Below, piece after piece: positions 17,230 to 25,326 of a stretch of DNA of 55,924 nucleotides. The notes beneath the pieces are model-generated. The model did no database searches, was not told the origin of the DNA, and saw nothing but the letters and a program-made list of their open reading frames with translations. Numbering within the stretch: position 1 is the stretch's first letter; every line of letters starts with the position of its first letter. A program made the position numbers and the translations under genes. This DNA comes from Maribacter sp. (GTDB lineage: Bacteria > Bacteroidota > Bacteroidia > Flavobacteriales > Flavobacteriaceae), in contig NZ_JADGES010000006.1 of assembly GCF_016744255.1 (NCBI RefSeq), forward strand, positions 1 to 55,924. Direction: 5' to 3'.

Positions 17230-17428
17230 GTGGCCTTTTCTTAACAATAAAAGGAAAAGATAGAGCATATCTGTATTAAATTTATACAGCAAGTAAATTA
17301 TAGAAAAGTAAGGTATGCAAACTAATACCTAATTTTAGTTTTTTAATAATCCAATCTCTTTATAATTTGAGTAATATAAAGGGGCTATAGGAACCTTAAT
17401 AAGTTTTCATGTTTTGTGCAATCTAAAT

Positions 17429-18589
17429 TTAATACGCCATTTTCACAATTTCTTCTACCTTATCCGGAGATAAAGATTGGTGTTCCCCTAATCCTAACCA
17501 GCCACGATCTGTAAAACGTTGTGCTATTTTCTCCGCAGTCCCTTCATAATCCTTAGTATAATCCGATAGTTTGGTATCTATTCCTAAATCATGGAAAAAG
17601 GCCACTGTTTTTTTAATAGCTGCATGGGCTTTATCATCTATACTTCCTTCGGTTATATTCCAAACACGCTCCCCATACTGTGCTAATTTTTCTTTTTTGG
17701 CTTCAAAATTAAATTGGTAATGACTTGGAGCAATTACTGCCAAAGTACGTGCATGGTCTATACCAAATAAAGCGGTTAATTCATGCCCCATGGCATGAAC
17801 AGCCCAATCTGATGGCACCCCTTTTTGTATTAACCCATTTAATGCCATGGTGCAACTCCACATAAAATTAGAGGTTGCTCCATAGTCCGTAGGGTCTTTT
17901 AATACCTTAGGAGCCACTTCTATTAGGGTTTGTAAAATGCTTTCTGCAAAACGGTCTTGCAATAAAGCGCCAATAGGGTAGGTCATGTATTGCTCTAAAA
18001 CATGGGTAAAAGCATCGGCTAATCCATTTGCTAATTGACGTTCTGGAATAGAGGCAATCACCTGAGGGTCTAATATGGAAAATATAGGAAATAAACCAGG
18101 ACCACCCATGGTTCGTTTTTCTTTGGTTTCTTTTCTTGTAATTACTGCACCAGAGTTCATTTCTGATCCTGTAGCTGGCAACGTTAAAACAGTTCCAAAA
18201 GGCATTCCTTTTTCCGTCTTTATGTTTTTTGCTAAAATATCCCAAGGAGTATCGCCTGTAAATACTGCTGCAGCCGATAAAAATTTAGTTCCATCAATAA
18301 CAGAACCACCACCAACAGCTAATAAATAGGTAATATTTTCGTCTTTAATAACTCTTAAAGCTTGCAACAACACCGCGTATTCTGGATTTGCAGGAATACC
18401 ACCAAACTCCACAACATCTACTTTAGATAATGCAGTTTTTACTTGATCATAAATTCCGTTTTTCTTAATACTTCCTCCACCATAAAGCAGTAATACTTTG
18501 GCATGGCTAGGAATTTCTGTTTCTAATTTATTTATGGTATCCTTTCCAAAAATAATCTTGGTCGGATTTTTAAATTCAAAATTGTTCAT
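17429..18589 (-). CDS. Iron-containing alcohol dehydrogenase, YqhD/butanol-dehydrogenase type
   Basis: The product has 386 residues. The NAD(P)-binding half contains YGGGSIKKNGIYDQV and AVGGGSVIDGTKF. The metal-binding half carries Asp and His ligands in LADAFTHVLEQY, AVHAMGHELTALFGIDHA and the signature GHEL...DHARTL. This group reduces short-chain and reactive aldehydes with NADPH. It is the last gene of the TetR-headed operon with a nitroreductase and an SDR-like protein, which points to detoxification of aldehydes or other electrophiles. Confidence 0.92.
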   Translation of the reverse strand: MNNFEFKNPTKIIFGKDTINKLETEIPSHAKVLLLYGGGSIKKNGIYDQVKTALSKVDVVEFGGIPANPEYAVLLQALRVIKDENITYLLAVGGGSVIDGTKFLSAAAVFTGDTPWDILAKNIKTEKGMPFGTVLTLPATGSEMNSGAVITRKETKEKRTMGGPGLFPIFSILDPQVIASIPERQLANGLADAFTHVLEQYMTYPIGALLQDRFAESILQTLIEVAPKVLKDPTDYGATSNFMWSCTMALNGLIQKGVPSDWAVHAMGHELTALFGIDHARTLAVIAPSHYQFNFEAKKEKLAQYGERVWNITEGSIDDKAHAAIKKTVAFFHDLGIDTKLSDYTKDYEGTAEKIAQRFTDRGWLGLGEHQSLSPDKVEEIVKMAY

Positions 18590-18636
18590 CTTCTTTTCTT
18601 TTATTCGTTCTTAATTTCTTCTGTTTGTTAGGCCCA

Positions 18637-19269
18637 CTATTCTATTACTGTTACTAAATCTTCCATTGGTTTTCTTACCTTTTTAAGGTTTACTAACCAA
18701 TCTTTATCTTCTTCTCTGTAACCAATAGGAAGTAACACAGCACTACGTAATCCTTTTTCTCGAAGACCTAAAATTTTATCTACAGCATCTGGCTCAAAAC
18801 CTTCTAAAGGAGTAGCATCTACACCTTCATAAGCAGCAGCAGTAATAGCATTTGCAAATGCTATATACGCTTGTTTAGCAGCATGATTAAAGTTTTCTTC
18901 TGCATCTTTTTGAGGATATAATTTTAATAACATCTGGCGGTAATTTTCCCAACCTTCGTTTTTAAATCCACGAATATCATTTGTTAGATCGAACATATAA
19001 TTAATTCGGTCTGCTGTATATGTATCCCATGCTGCAAAAACAAGTAGGTGAGAGCAGTCTGTAATTACAGATTGGTTCCAAGCTACAGGTCTAATTTTTT
19101 CTTTAATCTCTTGATTTTTAATTACAAAAACCTCAAAAGGTTGTAAGCCGCTAGATGTAGGTGATAAACGTGCCGCTTCTAAAATACGCGCTATTTTATC
19201 TTCTGCAACTTTTTTACCATTCATTGCTTTTGCTGCATATCTCCATTTTAATTTGTCTAATAATTCCAT
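18637..19269 (-). CDS. Nitroreductase-family NAD(P)H oxidoreductase
   Basis: The product has 210 residues with the FMN-dependent nitroreductase fold. The region around residues 30-42 (ARLSPTSSGLQPFEVFVI) contacts FMN, and GLREKGLRSAVLLPIGYRE near the C-terminus is the matching conserved segment. NfsB/YfkO-like enzymes reduce nitro compounds, quinones or enones in the cytosol as dimers. The gene lies between the SDR-like and alcohol dehydrogenase genes (gaps of 22 and 47 bases) and shares their probable TetR control. Confidence 0.92.
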   Translation of the reverse strand: MELLDKLKWRYAAKAMNGKKVAEDKIARILEAARLSPTSSGLQPFEVFVIKNQEIKEKIRPVAWNQSVITDCSHLLVFAAWDTYTADRINYMFDLTNDIRGFKNEGWENYRQMLLKLYPQKDAEENFNHAAKQAYIAFANAITAAAYEGVDATPLEGFEPDAVDKILGLREKGLRSAVLLPIGYREEDKDWLVNLKKVRKPMEDLVTVIE

Positions 19270-19291
19270 ATTTTAATCTTATTTTTAATTC

Positions 19292-20041
19292 CTATTCTGC
19301 TATCTGTTTTATATCATCCGATGTAATAATAACATTGGCATTACTGATACTGTTTGCTAAATTTAGCATCGCTTGCGCTATACTCTCTGCATTAATTATC
19401 TTGTATTTTTTTAAGCTCCCTATAAATAATGGTTGTATTATTTTAAAAACTATTAATCCTATTTTTTCCAAAACTCTACGTTCTTTGCGTTCCCCACCAA
19501 TTAAGGAAGGCCTTAAAAGAAAGGTGTTTTTTATGTTTTGTTGCAATACACCCTGTTCCATTTCGCCTTTGGTTTTATTATAAAATACGCTGCTATTTTT
19601 ATTGGCAGCCATTGCCGACACCACTAAAAAGGTAGGTATGTTGTTTTCTTTGGCAAGCTTGGCTGCAGCTACAGGGATACCGTAATCTATCTGTTTATAA
19701 AGTGTTTTATCTGGTGTTTTTTTAGATGTTGTTCCTATGCAACAATACACTTCATCTGCCGTAAAATCCGCTTTAAAGGTGTTCAGCTCTAACAAATTCC
19801 CAACAAACTGTTTTACTCGATAATCGAGATTTAAATGCTCCGAGGCTTGCCTCGAAATTTTAAGGCTGTTTTCCTCCGAATGCCTCGTGGGATTGCCCCG
19901 AGGTAGTTTGCTAGGTACACCTTCTAATTTAGAACGCGAGAACAGTTTTATAGTATCATACCTATCATCCTTTATTAATTTTTGAAGTAAAATATTCCCT
20001 GTTAAACCCGATGCTCCTAATATAATCGCTGTTTTCTTCAT
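19292..20041 (-). CDS. NAD(P)-binding SDR-like protein carrying an in-frame repeat insertion
   Basis: The product has 249 residues. An atypical-SDR Rossmann motif starts at residue 7 (ILGASGLTGNILLQKL). Later conserved segments are DEVYCCIGTTSKKTPDKTLY, DYGIPVAAAKLAKEN and FLLRPSLIGG. Relatives of the YbjT/NmrA-like group are usually about 215 residues long. Residues 42-75 (from VPSKLPRGNP to EHLNLDYR) are encoded by the 104-bp repeat and have no place in the fold; they fall in the loop after the second beta strand (IKLFSRS). The rest of the gene is intact, so the insertion is probably tolerated. The gene starts 1 base after the TetR gene ends. Confidence 0.85.
   Translation of the reverse strand: MKKTAIILGASGLTGNILLQKLIKDDRYDTIKLFSRSKLEGVPSKLPRGNPTRHSEENSLKISRQASEHLNLDYRVKQFVGNLLELNTFKADFTADEVYCCIGTTSKKTPDKTLYKQIDYGIPVAAAKLAKENNIPTFLVVSAMAANKNSSVFYNKTKGEMEQGVLQQNIKNTFLLRPSLIGGERKERRVLEKIGLIVFKIIQPLFIGSLKKYKIINAESIAQAMLNLANSISNANVIITSDDIKQIAE
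19811..19914 (-). repeat. 104-bp hairpin-rich repeat, copy inside a coding sequence
   Basis: This is about 88% identical (12 differences, no gaps) to 2966-3069 in inverted orientation. It contains CCTCG...CGAGG, the perfect palindrome CGAGGC-AA-GCCTCG and CTCGAT-t-ATCGAG. It is fully open in the frame of the host gene, adds about 34 residues and introduces no stop. The second palindrome is better preserved than in the intergenic copy, which suggests a more recent insertion or selection on the frame. Confidence 0.88.
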
Positions 20042-20042
20042 A

Positions 20043-20627
20043 TTACTTACAAACCTTTATACTGCTCCAAGCAGATTGATACGCTTCTTCTATATGTGTT
20101 TTATCCAAGGTAAATGCACCCCGTTTTTGGACAATCATTAAAAACGATAACGGATTTATAGCATAGGCATACAAAAGGTAATCGGACAAGGGTTTAATAA
20201 TGCCTTCCTTTTTACCGCGATTCCAAAGGTCGAGTAGGGGTTGCAAATGCTTAATACCTTCTTTTCTGCTAGTTTCACTAATCATTGGCGTATTATCACA
20301 CTGCACTAAAAACATAGCGTTTTCGCTCTCCTTAAGCTTAAAATCTGCAATACGTTTCCATACTATTTTAAAACCTTCTTCTACCGACATCTTTTCATTA
20401 TAGGTAGCAAAGGCATAATGTGTGTACGCAGCCTTTACTTCTATATAGGTTTTGTCTACCAAATCTTGTTTATTATCAAAATACAAATAAATGGTAGCAG
20501 GCGAAACATTAGCCATTTTAGCAATTTTACTCATAGGAGTAGCGTGGAAACCATTATTGTTCACCAGTTCTATAGTTGCTTTAATAAGCGCATTACGCTT
20601 GTCTATGCTTTTTTGAAGTTTTGCCAT
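20043..20627 (-). CDS. TetR-family regulator of the oxidoreductase operon
   Basis: The product has 194 residues. The N-terminal helix-turn-helix (ALIKATIELVNNNGFHATPM; VSPATIYLYFDNKQDLVDKT) is typical, followed by a helical effector domain. The ATG at 20627 is chosen because a perfect -7 box lies at 20647-20654; the in-frame TTG at 20657 would lie upstream of transcription start. It heads an operon with SDR-like, nitroreductase and alcohol dehydrogenase genes, an arrangement reminiscent of nemR-nemA and of yqhD regulons in other bacteria. It probably senses an electrophile. Confidence 0.9.
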   Translation of the reverse strand: MAKLQKSIDKRNALIKATIELVNNNGFHATPMSKIAKMANVSPATIYLYFDNKQDLVDKTYIEVKAAYTHYAFATYNEKMSVEEGFKIVWKRIADFKLKESENAMFLVQCDNTPMISETSRKEGIKHLQPLLDLWNRGKKEGIIKPLSDYLLYAYAINPLSFLMIVQKRGAFTLDKTHIEEAYQSAWSSIKVCK

Positions 20628-20646
20628 ATTATTTCCATTTGCAATA

Positions 20647-20654
20647 CAAACATA
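20647..20654 (-). promoter_or_regulatory. -7 promoter element of the oxidoreductase operon
   Basis: On the minus strand this reads TATGTTTG, an exact TAnnTTTG match. The implied start of transcription is about 10 to 15 bases before the regulator's ATG. Confidence 0.65.
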
Positions 20655-20660
20655 CAAAAA

Positions 20661-20674
20661 AATGAATGTTCATT
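20661..20674. promoter_or_regulatory. Candidate TetR operator
   Basis: AATGAATGTTCATT has 6-base inverted arms (AATGAA/TTCATT) around a 2-base centre. It lies between the -7 box and the expected -33 region of the TetR-headed operon, where a bound repressor would exclude RNA polymerase. Confidence 0.65.
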
Positions 20675-20825
20675 CTTTTTTAACATGGATTTATAATACC
20701 ACATGTTAAATTAGAAGGGAACAACTAAGAGAGAGCCAGCACTACTACAGTAAGAGTTTCTTATAATTGCGTATAACTTATCACAATTTCATATACCAAA
20801 GACTCGTATTAGAAAAATGTTTAAT

Positions 20826-20833
20826 TAATTTTG
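20826..20833 (+). promoter_or_regulatory. Putative -7 element of the phospholipase gene
   Basis: TAATTTTG matches TAnnTTTG exactly and lies 40 bases before the phospholipase ATG. No convincing -33 partner was found. Confidence 0.45.
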
Positions 20834-20873
20834 CCTTATTAAAGTAACACGCCTTAAACGCATAGAATACCTT

Positions 20874-21767
20874 ATGAAAGTATTTAGTTCCATCATTTTA
20901 TTTCTTTTTAGCCTTGCTTATTCCTTTGGGCAAAATTTAATTCAGGATCCAGGAGGTAAACTTTCTCAACGGTGGCAAATTCAGGACGATACCACAAAAC
21001 TATTTAAAATTGTTCCTTATAAACCTGTATATTTTTTAGTTGCAAATTATACGTCCAATATAAACAACCAACCAACTAGCAGTAATCCCCTTAATTCTGC
21101 AACCGAATACTATGATTATTTAGACACCGAATTTAAATTTCAATTAAGTTTTAAAGCAAGAATAGCTAAAAATCTATTAGGCAACAAGTTAGGTGGCGAT
21201 TTATGGACTGGTTATACGCAATCTTCTAGATGGCAGTTATATAGCACAGACATTTCTAGACCTTTTAGAGAAACTAATTATGAACCCGAAATAATTTTTG
21301 TCCTCCCCGTTAAGTATTCCTTTTTGGGACTAAAAGGCGTGTATACTGGTATTGGTATAAATCATCAAAGTAATGGCAAAGCAAACCCTTTATCTAGAAG
21401 CTGGAATAGGGTTATTTTACAAATAGGATGGGAGAGCCCCTCTTGGAGTTTTGTTCTTAGCCCATGGTGGCGCATACAAGAAGAAAGTGTTGAAGATAAC
21501 AACCCTAACATAGAAAATTATATAGGCAGAGGAGAACTTTTATCTGCTTATGCCCACGGAAGACATAATGTAAGTTTATTATTAAGACATTCTCTACGCG
21601 GAGGAAACAACAATAAAGGGAGTGCAAAAATAGATTACGCCCTTCGGGTTTTTGACCTTCTAGAAGTGCATGCACAACTATTCTATGGGTATGGAGAAAG
21701 TCTTATAGATTACAACCATAAACAAACCACTTTTGGTTTAGGAGTATCTCTTTTACAATGGAAATAA
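20874..21767 (+). CDS. pldA: Outer membrane phospholipase A
   Basis: The product has 297 residues with a signal peptide ending near SFGQ (residues 17-20). It is an OMPLA-type 12-stranded barrel. The catalytic segment GINHQSNGKANPLSRSWNRV contains the conserved His-x-Ser pair, and YDYLDTEFKFQLSFKARI and YTQSSRWQLY match the early strands of the family. OMPLA hydrolyses phospholipids in the outer leaflet when the outer membrane is disturbed and needs calcium and dimerisation. It is a single gene with its own promoter. Confidence 0.9.
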   Translation: MKVFSSIILFLFSLAYSFGQNLIQDPGGKLSQRWQIQDDTTKLFKIVPYKPVYFLVANYTSNINNQPTSSNPLNSATEYYDYLDTEFKFQLSFKARIAKNLLGNKLGGDLWTGYTQSSRWQLYSTDISRPFRETNYEPEIIFVLPVKYSFLGLKGVYTGIGINHQSNGKANPLSRSWNRVILQIGWESPSWSFVLSPWWRIQEESVEDNNPNIENYIGRGELLSAYAHGRHNVSLLLRHSLRGGNNNKGSAKIDYALRVFDLLEVHAQLFYGYGESLIDYNHKQTTFGLGVSLLQWK

Positions 21768-21857
21768 AGGGGGTATTCCTATTTATCTAAATAACCTAAT
21801 AAGCTTCCTCTTTCTTTATTATTGCTTTACCCACTGGTTAACCTAATATTATTAAGG

Positions 21858-21992
21858 CTACTTTTTATACGTAAGGTTCCCCAAGGAAAAGTCACCTAAT
21901 TTTTCGATTAAACGTACATCATTAAACACCTCTACAGTTTCGCTGGCAAAATGATAGTTATAAGATGCAAAAGCTGTACTAATTTGATACAT
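21858..21992 (-). CDS. Small ORF or gene fragment, unknown
   Basis: A 44-codon ATG-to-stop ORF on the minus strand encodes a normal-looking globular sequence (VFNDVRLIEKLGDFSLGNL). It has no signal peptide and no motif I recognise. An in-frame stop lies a few codons upstream, so the ORF cannot be extended. The natural amino-acid composition suggests either a short real protein or the C-terminal remnant of a lost gene. It converges on the phospholipase gene. Confidence 0.3.
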   Translation of the reverse strand: MYQISTAFASYNYHFASETVEVFNDVRLIEKLGDFSLGNLTYKK

Positions 21993-22029
21993 ATACAGGC
22001 ACAGCACAAATTAAACGAAAGAAATATTA

Positions 22030-22057
22030 GGGTTATGATGGTACTTTACCATAACCC
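22030..22057. other. Intergenic hairpin
   Basis: GGGTTA and TAACCC, with inner arms TGGTA and TACCA, form a stem with a small bulge. There is no adjacent T run. It lies in the roughly 500-bp gap between the phospholipase gene and the small plus-strand ORF at 22283; apart from the fragment at 21858-21992 nothing else is recognisable there. Confidence 0.35.
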
Positions 22058-22264
22058 ACACATTCTCTTTCTAGATTCGTGTTTTGGTTAATGCATTTAC
22101 TAAAAAATAGTACAACCAAAAGACCCTCTTTTTTTAGAAAAAGACATTCATTTATGCATAACCGTTAGTAGGGTACTATATGGTAGGTGAAATGGTATTT
22201 TACTACATTTTTTTAATATCCTAACGGATTTACGTAATGGATAAAACGAGCATTTATTTACTTT

Positions 22265-22272
22265 TATTTTTG
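22265..22272 (+). promoter_or_regulatory. Putative -7 element of a small ORF
   Basis: TATTTTTG is an exact TAnnTTTG match, 10 bases before the ATG at 22283. This predicts a nearly leaderless transcript. Confidence 0.4.
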
Positions 22273-22282
22273 AATATTTAAA

Positions 22283-22432
22283 ATGAGAATTATGATAAAA
22301 GTAGAGGCAATTAAACCTGGTCCAAAACCGAAGAAAGAAGATGGTACTCCGGATGAAAGGAGAAGGGTAAATCCTGAGAATAAGCCAAAATACCCAAAAC
22401 TAAAGCCACACAATCATAAACGTAATGATTAA
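22283..22432 (+). CDS. Small basic proline/lysine-rich protein
   Basis: The 49-residue product is dominated by Lys, Pro, Arg and Asn (IKPGPKPKKEDGTPDERRR; PKYPKLKPHNHKRND). It has no hydrophobic segment, so it is probably a cytosolic, disordered, strongly basic peptide that could bind nucleic acid or ribosomes. A consensus -7 promoter lies directly upstream and supports expression. A second in-frame ATG occurs at codon 4. No function can be assigned. Confidence 0.45.
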   Translation: MRIMIKVEAIKPGPKPKKEDGTPDERRRVNPENKPKYPKLKPHNHKRND

Positions 22433-22568
22433 AATATTAATTCTTTAGTTATTTTATACAATGATGTTTTTATAGGGATTATAATGTCTGGTAGAATGGA
22501 AATAAATAAGCAAAAAAACGAATAGTGAAAGGTTTTTCTTATATAAATTTTTGCTAAGTTTACTATAT

Positions 22569-22796
22569 TTAAATTTGCTTTTTACTAAGAATTTTTATAC
22601 TATTTATTGATTTTATTCCTCCTCCATATAATGATTCACTCTCTAGTTCGCCGCATAATGCAGTTATCTCTAAGTAAACGCCATGTACTACATTGTTACG
22701 ATCATTAAACTCTATATAATCGTCAGTATCTTACGCATTACCTATGCCAATAAAACCCAATAGATATACAAGTAATACTAGGTGATTTTTTTTCAT
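22569..22796 (-). pseudogene. Decayed, internally deleted duplicate of the adjacent outer membrane protein gene
   Basis: Translated in one frame, 76 codons start with a signal-like MKKNHLVLLVYLLGF. An in-frame TAA follows at codon 22, then DDYIEFNDRNNVVHGVYLEI, which matches DGDYIEFNDRKNVVHGVYLG of the intact gene at 22968-23630. The end (GGGIK...SKKQI, stop) resembles the C-terminus of the intact protein (AGVGIK...YKKKL, stop). About 140 internal residues are missing. It is a remnant of a tandem duplication. Confidence 0.8.
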
Positions 22797-22821
22797 TTTA
22801 ATTATTATTAGAATCTTACCA

Positions 22822-22968
22822 TTAAACAGAAATCCATTGAAGAACTACGGGTTGCCACTCTTCAGAACGATTGGAATCGCTTTTGTTTTTTCTAAAAAAA
22901 ACTTCATTATTTTTAACAAAAACAGCCTGTGTTTCTATTGCTTTTCTTTTTTTCTTTTTTCGTAACAT
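22822..22968 (-). CDS. Small basic ORF coupled to the outer membrane protein gene
   Basis: The 48-residue product starts with a very basic stretch (MLRKKKKRKAIE) and ends with EEWQPVVLQWISV. Its ATG overlaps the stop codon of the upstream gene by one base (TAATG), a classic coupling arrangement. There is no signal peptide. I do not recognise the family. The overlap and normal composition support a real coding region, but conservation is untested. Confidence 0.45.
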   Translation of the reverse strand: MLRKKKKRKAIETQAVFVKNNEVFFRKNKSDSNRSEEWQPVVLQWISV

Positions 22969-23630
22969 TATAACTTCTTTTTATAACGGTTTCTACCCAT
23001 ATTAAAAACACCGACTTTTATACCTACTCCTGCAGAAAACCCATTTATTCTTTTCAGAGTGGCAGGCTCTAGATTCGTCTTGCTAGAAAAACGATATTTA
23101 ACACCAGCTTCTAATTGTAAATAACGCGATACATTAAACAAGGCGTTAATTCCTGGTTCTACAACAGCAAAAGCATCAGATTCTCTATAGTCTTTTTTAT
23201 CTACCTCTTTATTATCATAATCAAAATCGGAGTCAATAACTCCCAAACCACCAGCTCCAATTAATAAAGGGAAAGATAAATTCACTATAGATTTACTAAA
23301 AAGAATAGGTTCTATATGTAAACCTCCATAAGCACCAACAATATCTTCATTAATTCCTTCTGTTGCATTAAAATAATTTTGTTGAGAGTAAAAGAAAGTC
23401 CCTACAAAACCAACTTCAACTTGTCTGTTGGCAACATATGCCACCTTAAAACTTGGTAAGAAAGTATCTTTATTATCCATTTCTCCATAGTGCATAGAAA
23501 TACCTAAATAAACGCCATGCACCACATTTTTGCGGTCATTAAATTCAATATAATCCCCATCATCTTGCGCGCTACTTAAAAAGCCAAATCCAAGTAAGAT
23601 TATAATGAATAAAGTATTTTGATTTTTCAT
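22968..23630 (-). CDS. Predicted outer membrane beta-barrel protein
   Basis: The product has 220 residues with a cleavable signal peptide (LGFGFLSSAQ, residues 13-22). Alternating amphipathic strands follow, for example VEVGFVGTFFYSQ, LQLEAGVKYRFS and FSAGVGIKVGVF, typical of an 8- to 10-stranded barrel. Function is unknown. It follows the DUF4097-type gene by 81 bases and may belong to the same sigma-factor-controlled operon. A decayed partial copy lies just downstream. Confidence 0.75.
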   Translation of the reverse strand: MKNQNTLFIIILLGFGFLSSAQDDGDYIEFNDRKNVVHGVYLGISMHYGEMDNKDTFLPSFKVAYVANRQVEVGFVGTFFYSQQNYFNATEGINEDIVGAYGGLHIEPILFSKSIVNLSFPLLIGAGGLGVIDSDFDYDNKEVDKKDYRESDAFAVVEPGINALFNVSRYLQLEAGVKYRFSSKTNLEPATLKRINGFSAGVGIKVGVFNMGRNRYKKKL

Positions 23631-23711
23631 TTCTAGATGTTTTTTTGATTGTTATTTAGTAGACTATTGTGTAGGATGTTTTGTTACAATAAACATTGTT
23701 AATTTTTACAT

Positions 23712-24809
23712 TTAATTCTCCTTTATAAGGATTAGTCCTTTTTTTCCTTGGATAGTTACCCTACCTAGCTTTTCTTTACCGTAGGTTGCATTAATTTTTC
23801 TAATTCTATTTCCTTTATCTAATATGTCTGAAGAAACATTATCAAAAGATTTAGGTAAACGTAATAGTCCCTCTTCTAAAGTAGCATTGAACTTTAAAGA
23901 GGTGTTTTCTACGTTAATATTTATTTCAGAAGATTCTTGCGTTAATTTTATATTTGGTTTTTTTGTGCTTATTTCTTTAATCGTTAAATCAGATATTTTA
24001 AGCACTAGATTAGCTTCATTATTTAACGTGTTAATATCAATATCAGTAAACTTAATGTCTCCCTTTATCTTATGTACAACATCTATCTTAATTTCATCTT
24101 TACTAGAATATAGCTCCAAAGCTTTAATAGTCTCCATATTTAGGGTAGAACCAGAGCTGTTGACTCTTAACTCTTCTGCATTTTCCACAATAAACTTTCC
24201 GTTTTTTAAACGGATATTCCCGTAGGTAATAGTTTCGGCCTTAATCTTTCCATATTTCATGGTAATATCTGCAAAGTTCAAATTTCCATTAAGCCATAAA
24301 TCACCATGTTGTATATCGGTTTTAAATTTACCTGCCCAATCTTCAACAATAACATCTCCAAATCTATTCGTAATATCTAGCTCTGCATTTTTGGGAAGAT
24401 ATACGGTATAATTAATTTTAAGATTGCTCCTGTCGTAATCAAAAGAATTTACTTTACTCCAATATTTAGTAATAAAACCAGTGTTTTTCTCCGCTATTGC
24501 TGTTTTAAAAATGATATAATCTTTATTCTCATTAATATTGGTACCAATACGCTCCAAGAGGTTTTGTGCATTTTCCTTTTTTTTATGGATAACTTCTATC
24601 TCCATTTTTATCACTAAGCTCTCTTTGTTCCATCCATGAACAGAAATTTCTCCATAATTGTTCTCTAAATAAAGTTTTCCCGAATTCGTCATAGAAAATG
24701 TTTTTTCTATAGTTTTAGATACTTTATTCTGTCCTATAAGACTAAGGTTCCATGTGATTGCTATAAGGAATAGCAGCAGTTTTTTATAGTGTATAACCAT
24801 AATCATCAT
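23712..24809 (-). CDS. DUF4097-type secreted beta-helix/adhesin-like protein
   Basis: The product has 365 residues. A signal-like segment (about residues 8-26, ending SLIGQ) is followed by repetitive short beta strands: LYLENNYGEISVHGWNKES, DITNRFGDVIVEDW and IKLTQESSEINI. This pattern is typical of the DUF4097/DUF2807 families of predicted surface or periplasmic proteins. The start overlaps the anti-sigma-like gene by 26 bases. In Bacteroidota this domain often follows ECF sigma and anti-sigma genes, and it may serve as an envelope sensor or effector. Confidence 0.8.
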   Translation of the reverse strand: MMIMVIHYKKLLLFLIAITWNLSLIGQNKVSKTIEKTFSMTNSGKLYLENNYGEISVHGWNKESLVIKMEIEVIHKKKENAQNLLERIGTNINENKDYIIFKTAIAEKNTGFITKYWSKVNSFDYDRSNLKINYTVYLPKNAELDITNRFGDVIVEDWAGKFKTDIQHGDLWLNGNLNFADITMKYGKIKAETITYGNIRLKNGKFIVENAEELRVNSSGSTLNMETIKALELYSSKDEIKIDVVHKIKGDIKFTDIDINTLNNEANLVLKISDLTIKEISTKKPNIKLTQESSEININVENTSLKFNATLEEGLLRLPKSFDNVSSDILDKGNRIRKINATYGKEKLGRVTIQGKKGLILIKEN

Positions 24810-25326
24810 TTATTTTTTTAGAAGAATTTATTTGTTTCAATAAATTCTCTATAAGTTCTATTCTCTTCTTATAATTACCGATAAGAGCTTCTAGAATAAG
24901 CTCATTATCCAAGTTCTTTCTCATTTCTAGTTTTAATAAGTAATATTCATCATCTAATTCTTGCATAAAAGATAAAAACTCTACTTTGTCATCTTTCGTT
25001 AATACCGGATGATTCTGTACTAATTTTACTTGGTAGGCAACCAAACCTTCGTAATGAGATTCAATGTCTAAAATTTCTTTATTGGCATAACTAGTCTCTA
25101 TACCAGCATTATTTAATACCAAAGGACCTGTTATAGTAAAGAGTCCTACAATCAAAAGAATACTAGCAGCAACTTTAAAAATTGGGAATTTCCAAAAAGG
25201 AATTACTTTCGTTGGCTCTGTTTCTAATTCCATAGAAATGGCATCCCACATTTTTTTTCTGTCCGCTTTTTTATCGTCAAAAAACTCTTTATTATCTCTG
25301 ATTTTCTTTTCAAAATTATCCATCAT
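24784..25326 (-). CDS. Membrane-anchored anti-sigma-factor-like protein
   Basis: The product has 180 residues. A cytoplasmic N-terminal part (residues 1-46) is rich in Asp and Lys with MWDAISMELE near its middle. One transmembrane helix (about 47-68, FKVAASILLIVGLFTITGPL) is followed by a periplasmic helical part. The topology and the 4-base overlap with an ECF sigma gene suggest an anti-sigma factor, although no zinc-binding HxxxCxxC motif is present. It probably tethers the sigma factor to the inner membrane until an envelope signal releases it. Confidence 0.75.
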   Translation of the reverse strand: MMDNFEKKIRDNKEFFDDKKADRKKMWDAISMELETEPTKVIPFWKFPIFKVAASILLIVGLFTITGPLVLNNAGIETSYANKEILDIESHYEGLVAYQVKLVQNHPVLTKDDKVEFLSFMQELDDEYYLLKLEMRKNLDNELILEALIGNYKKRIELIENLLKQINSSKKINDDYGYTL

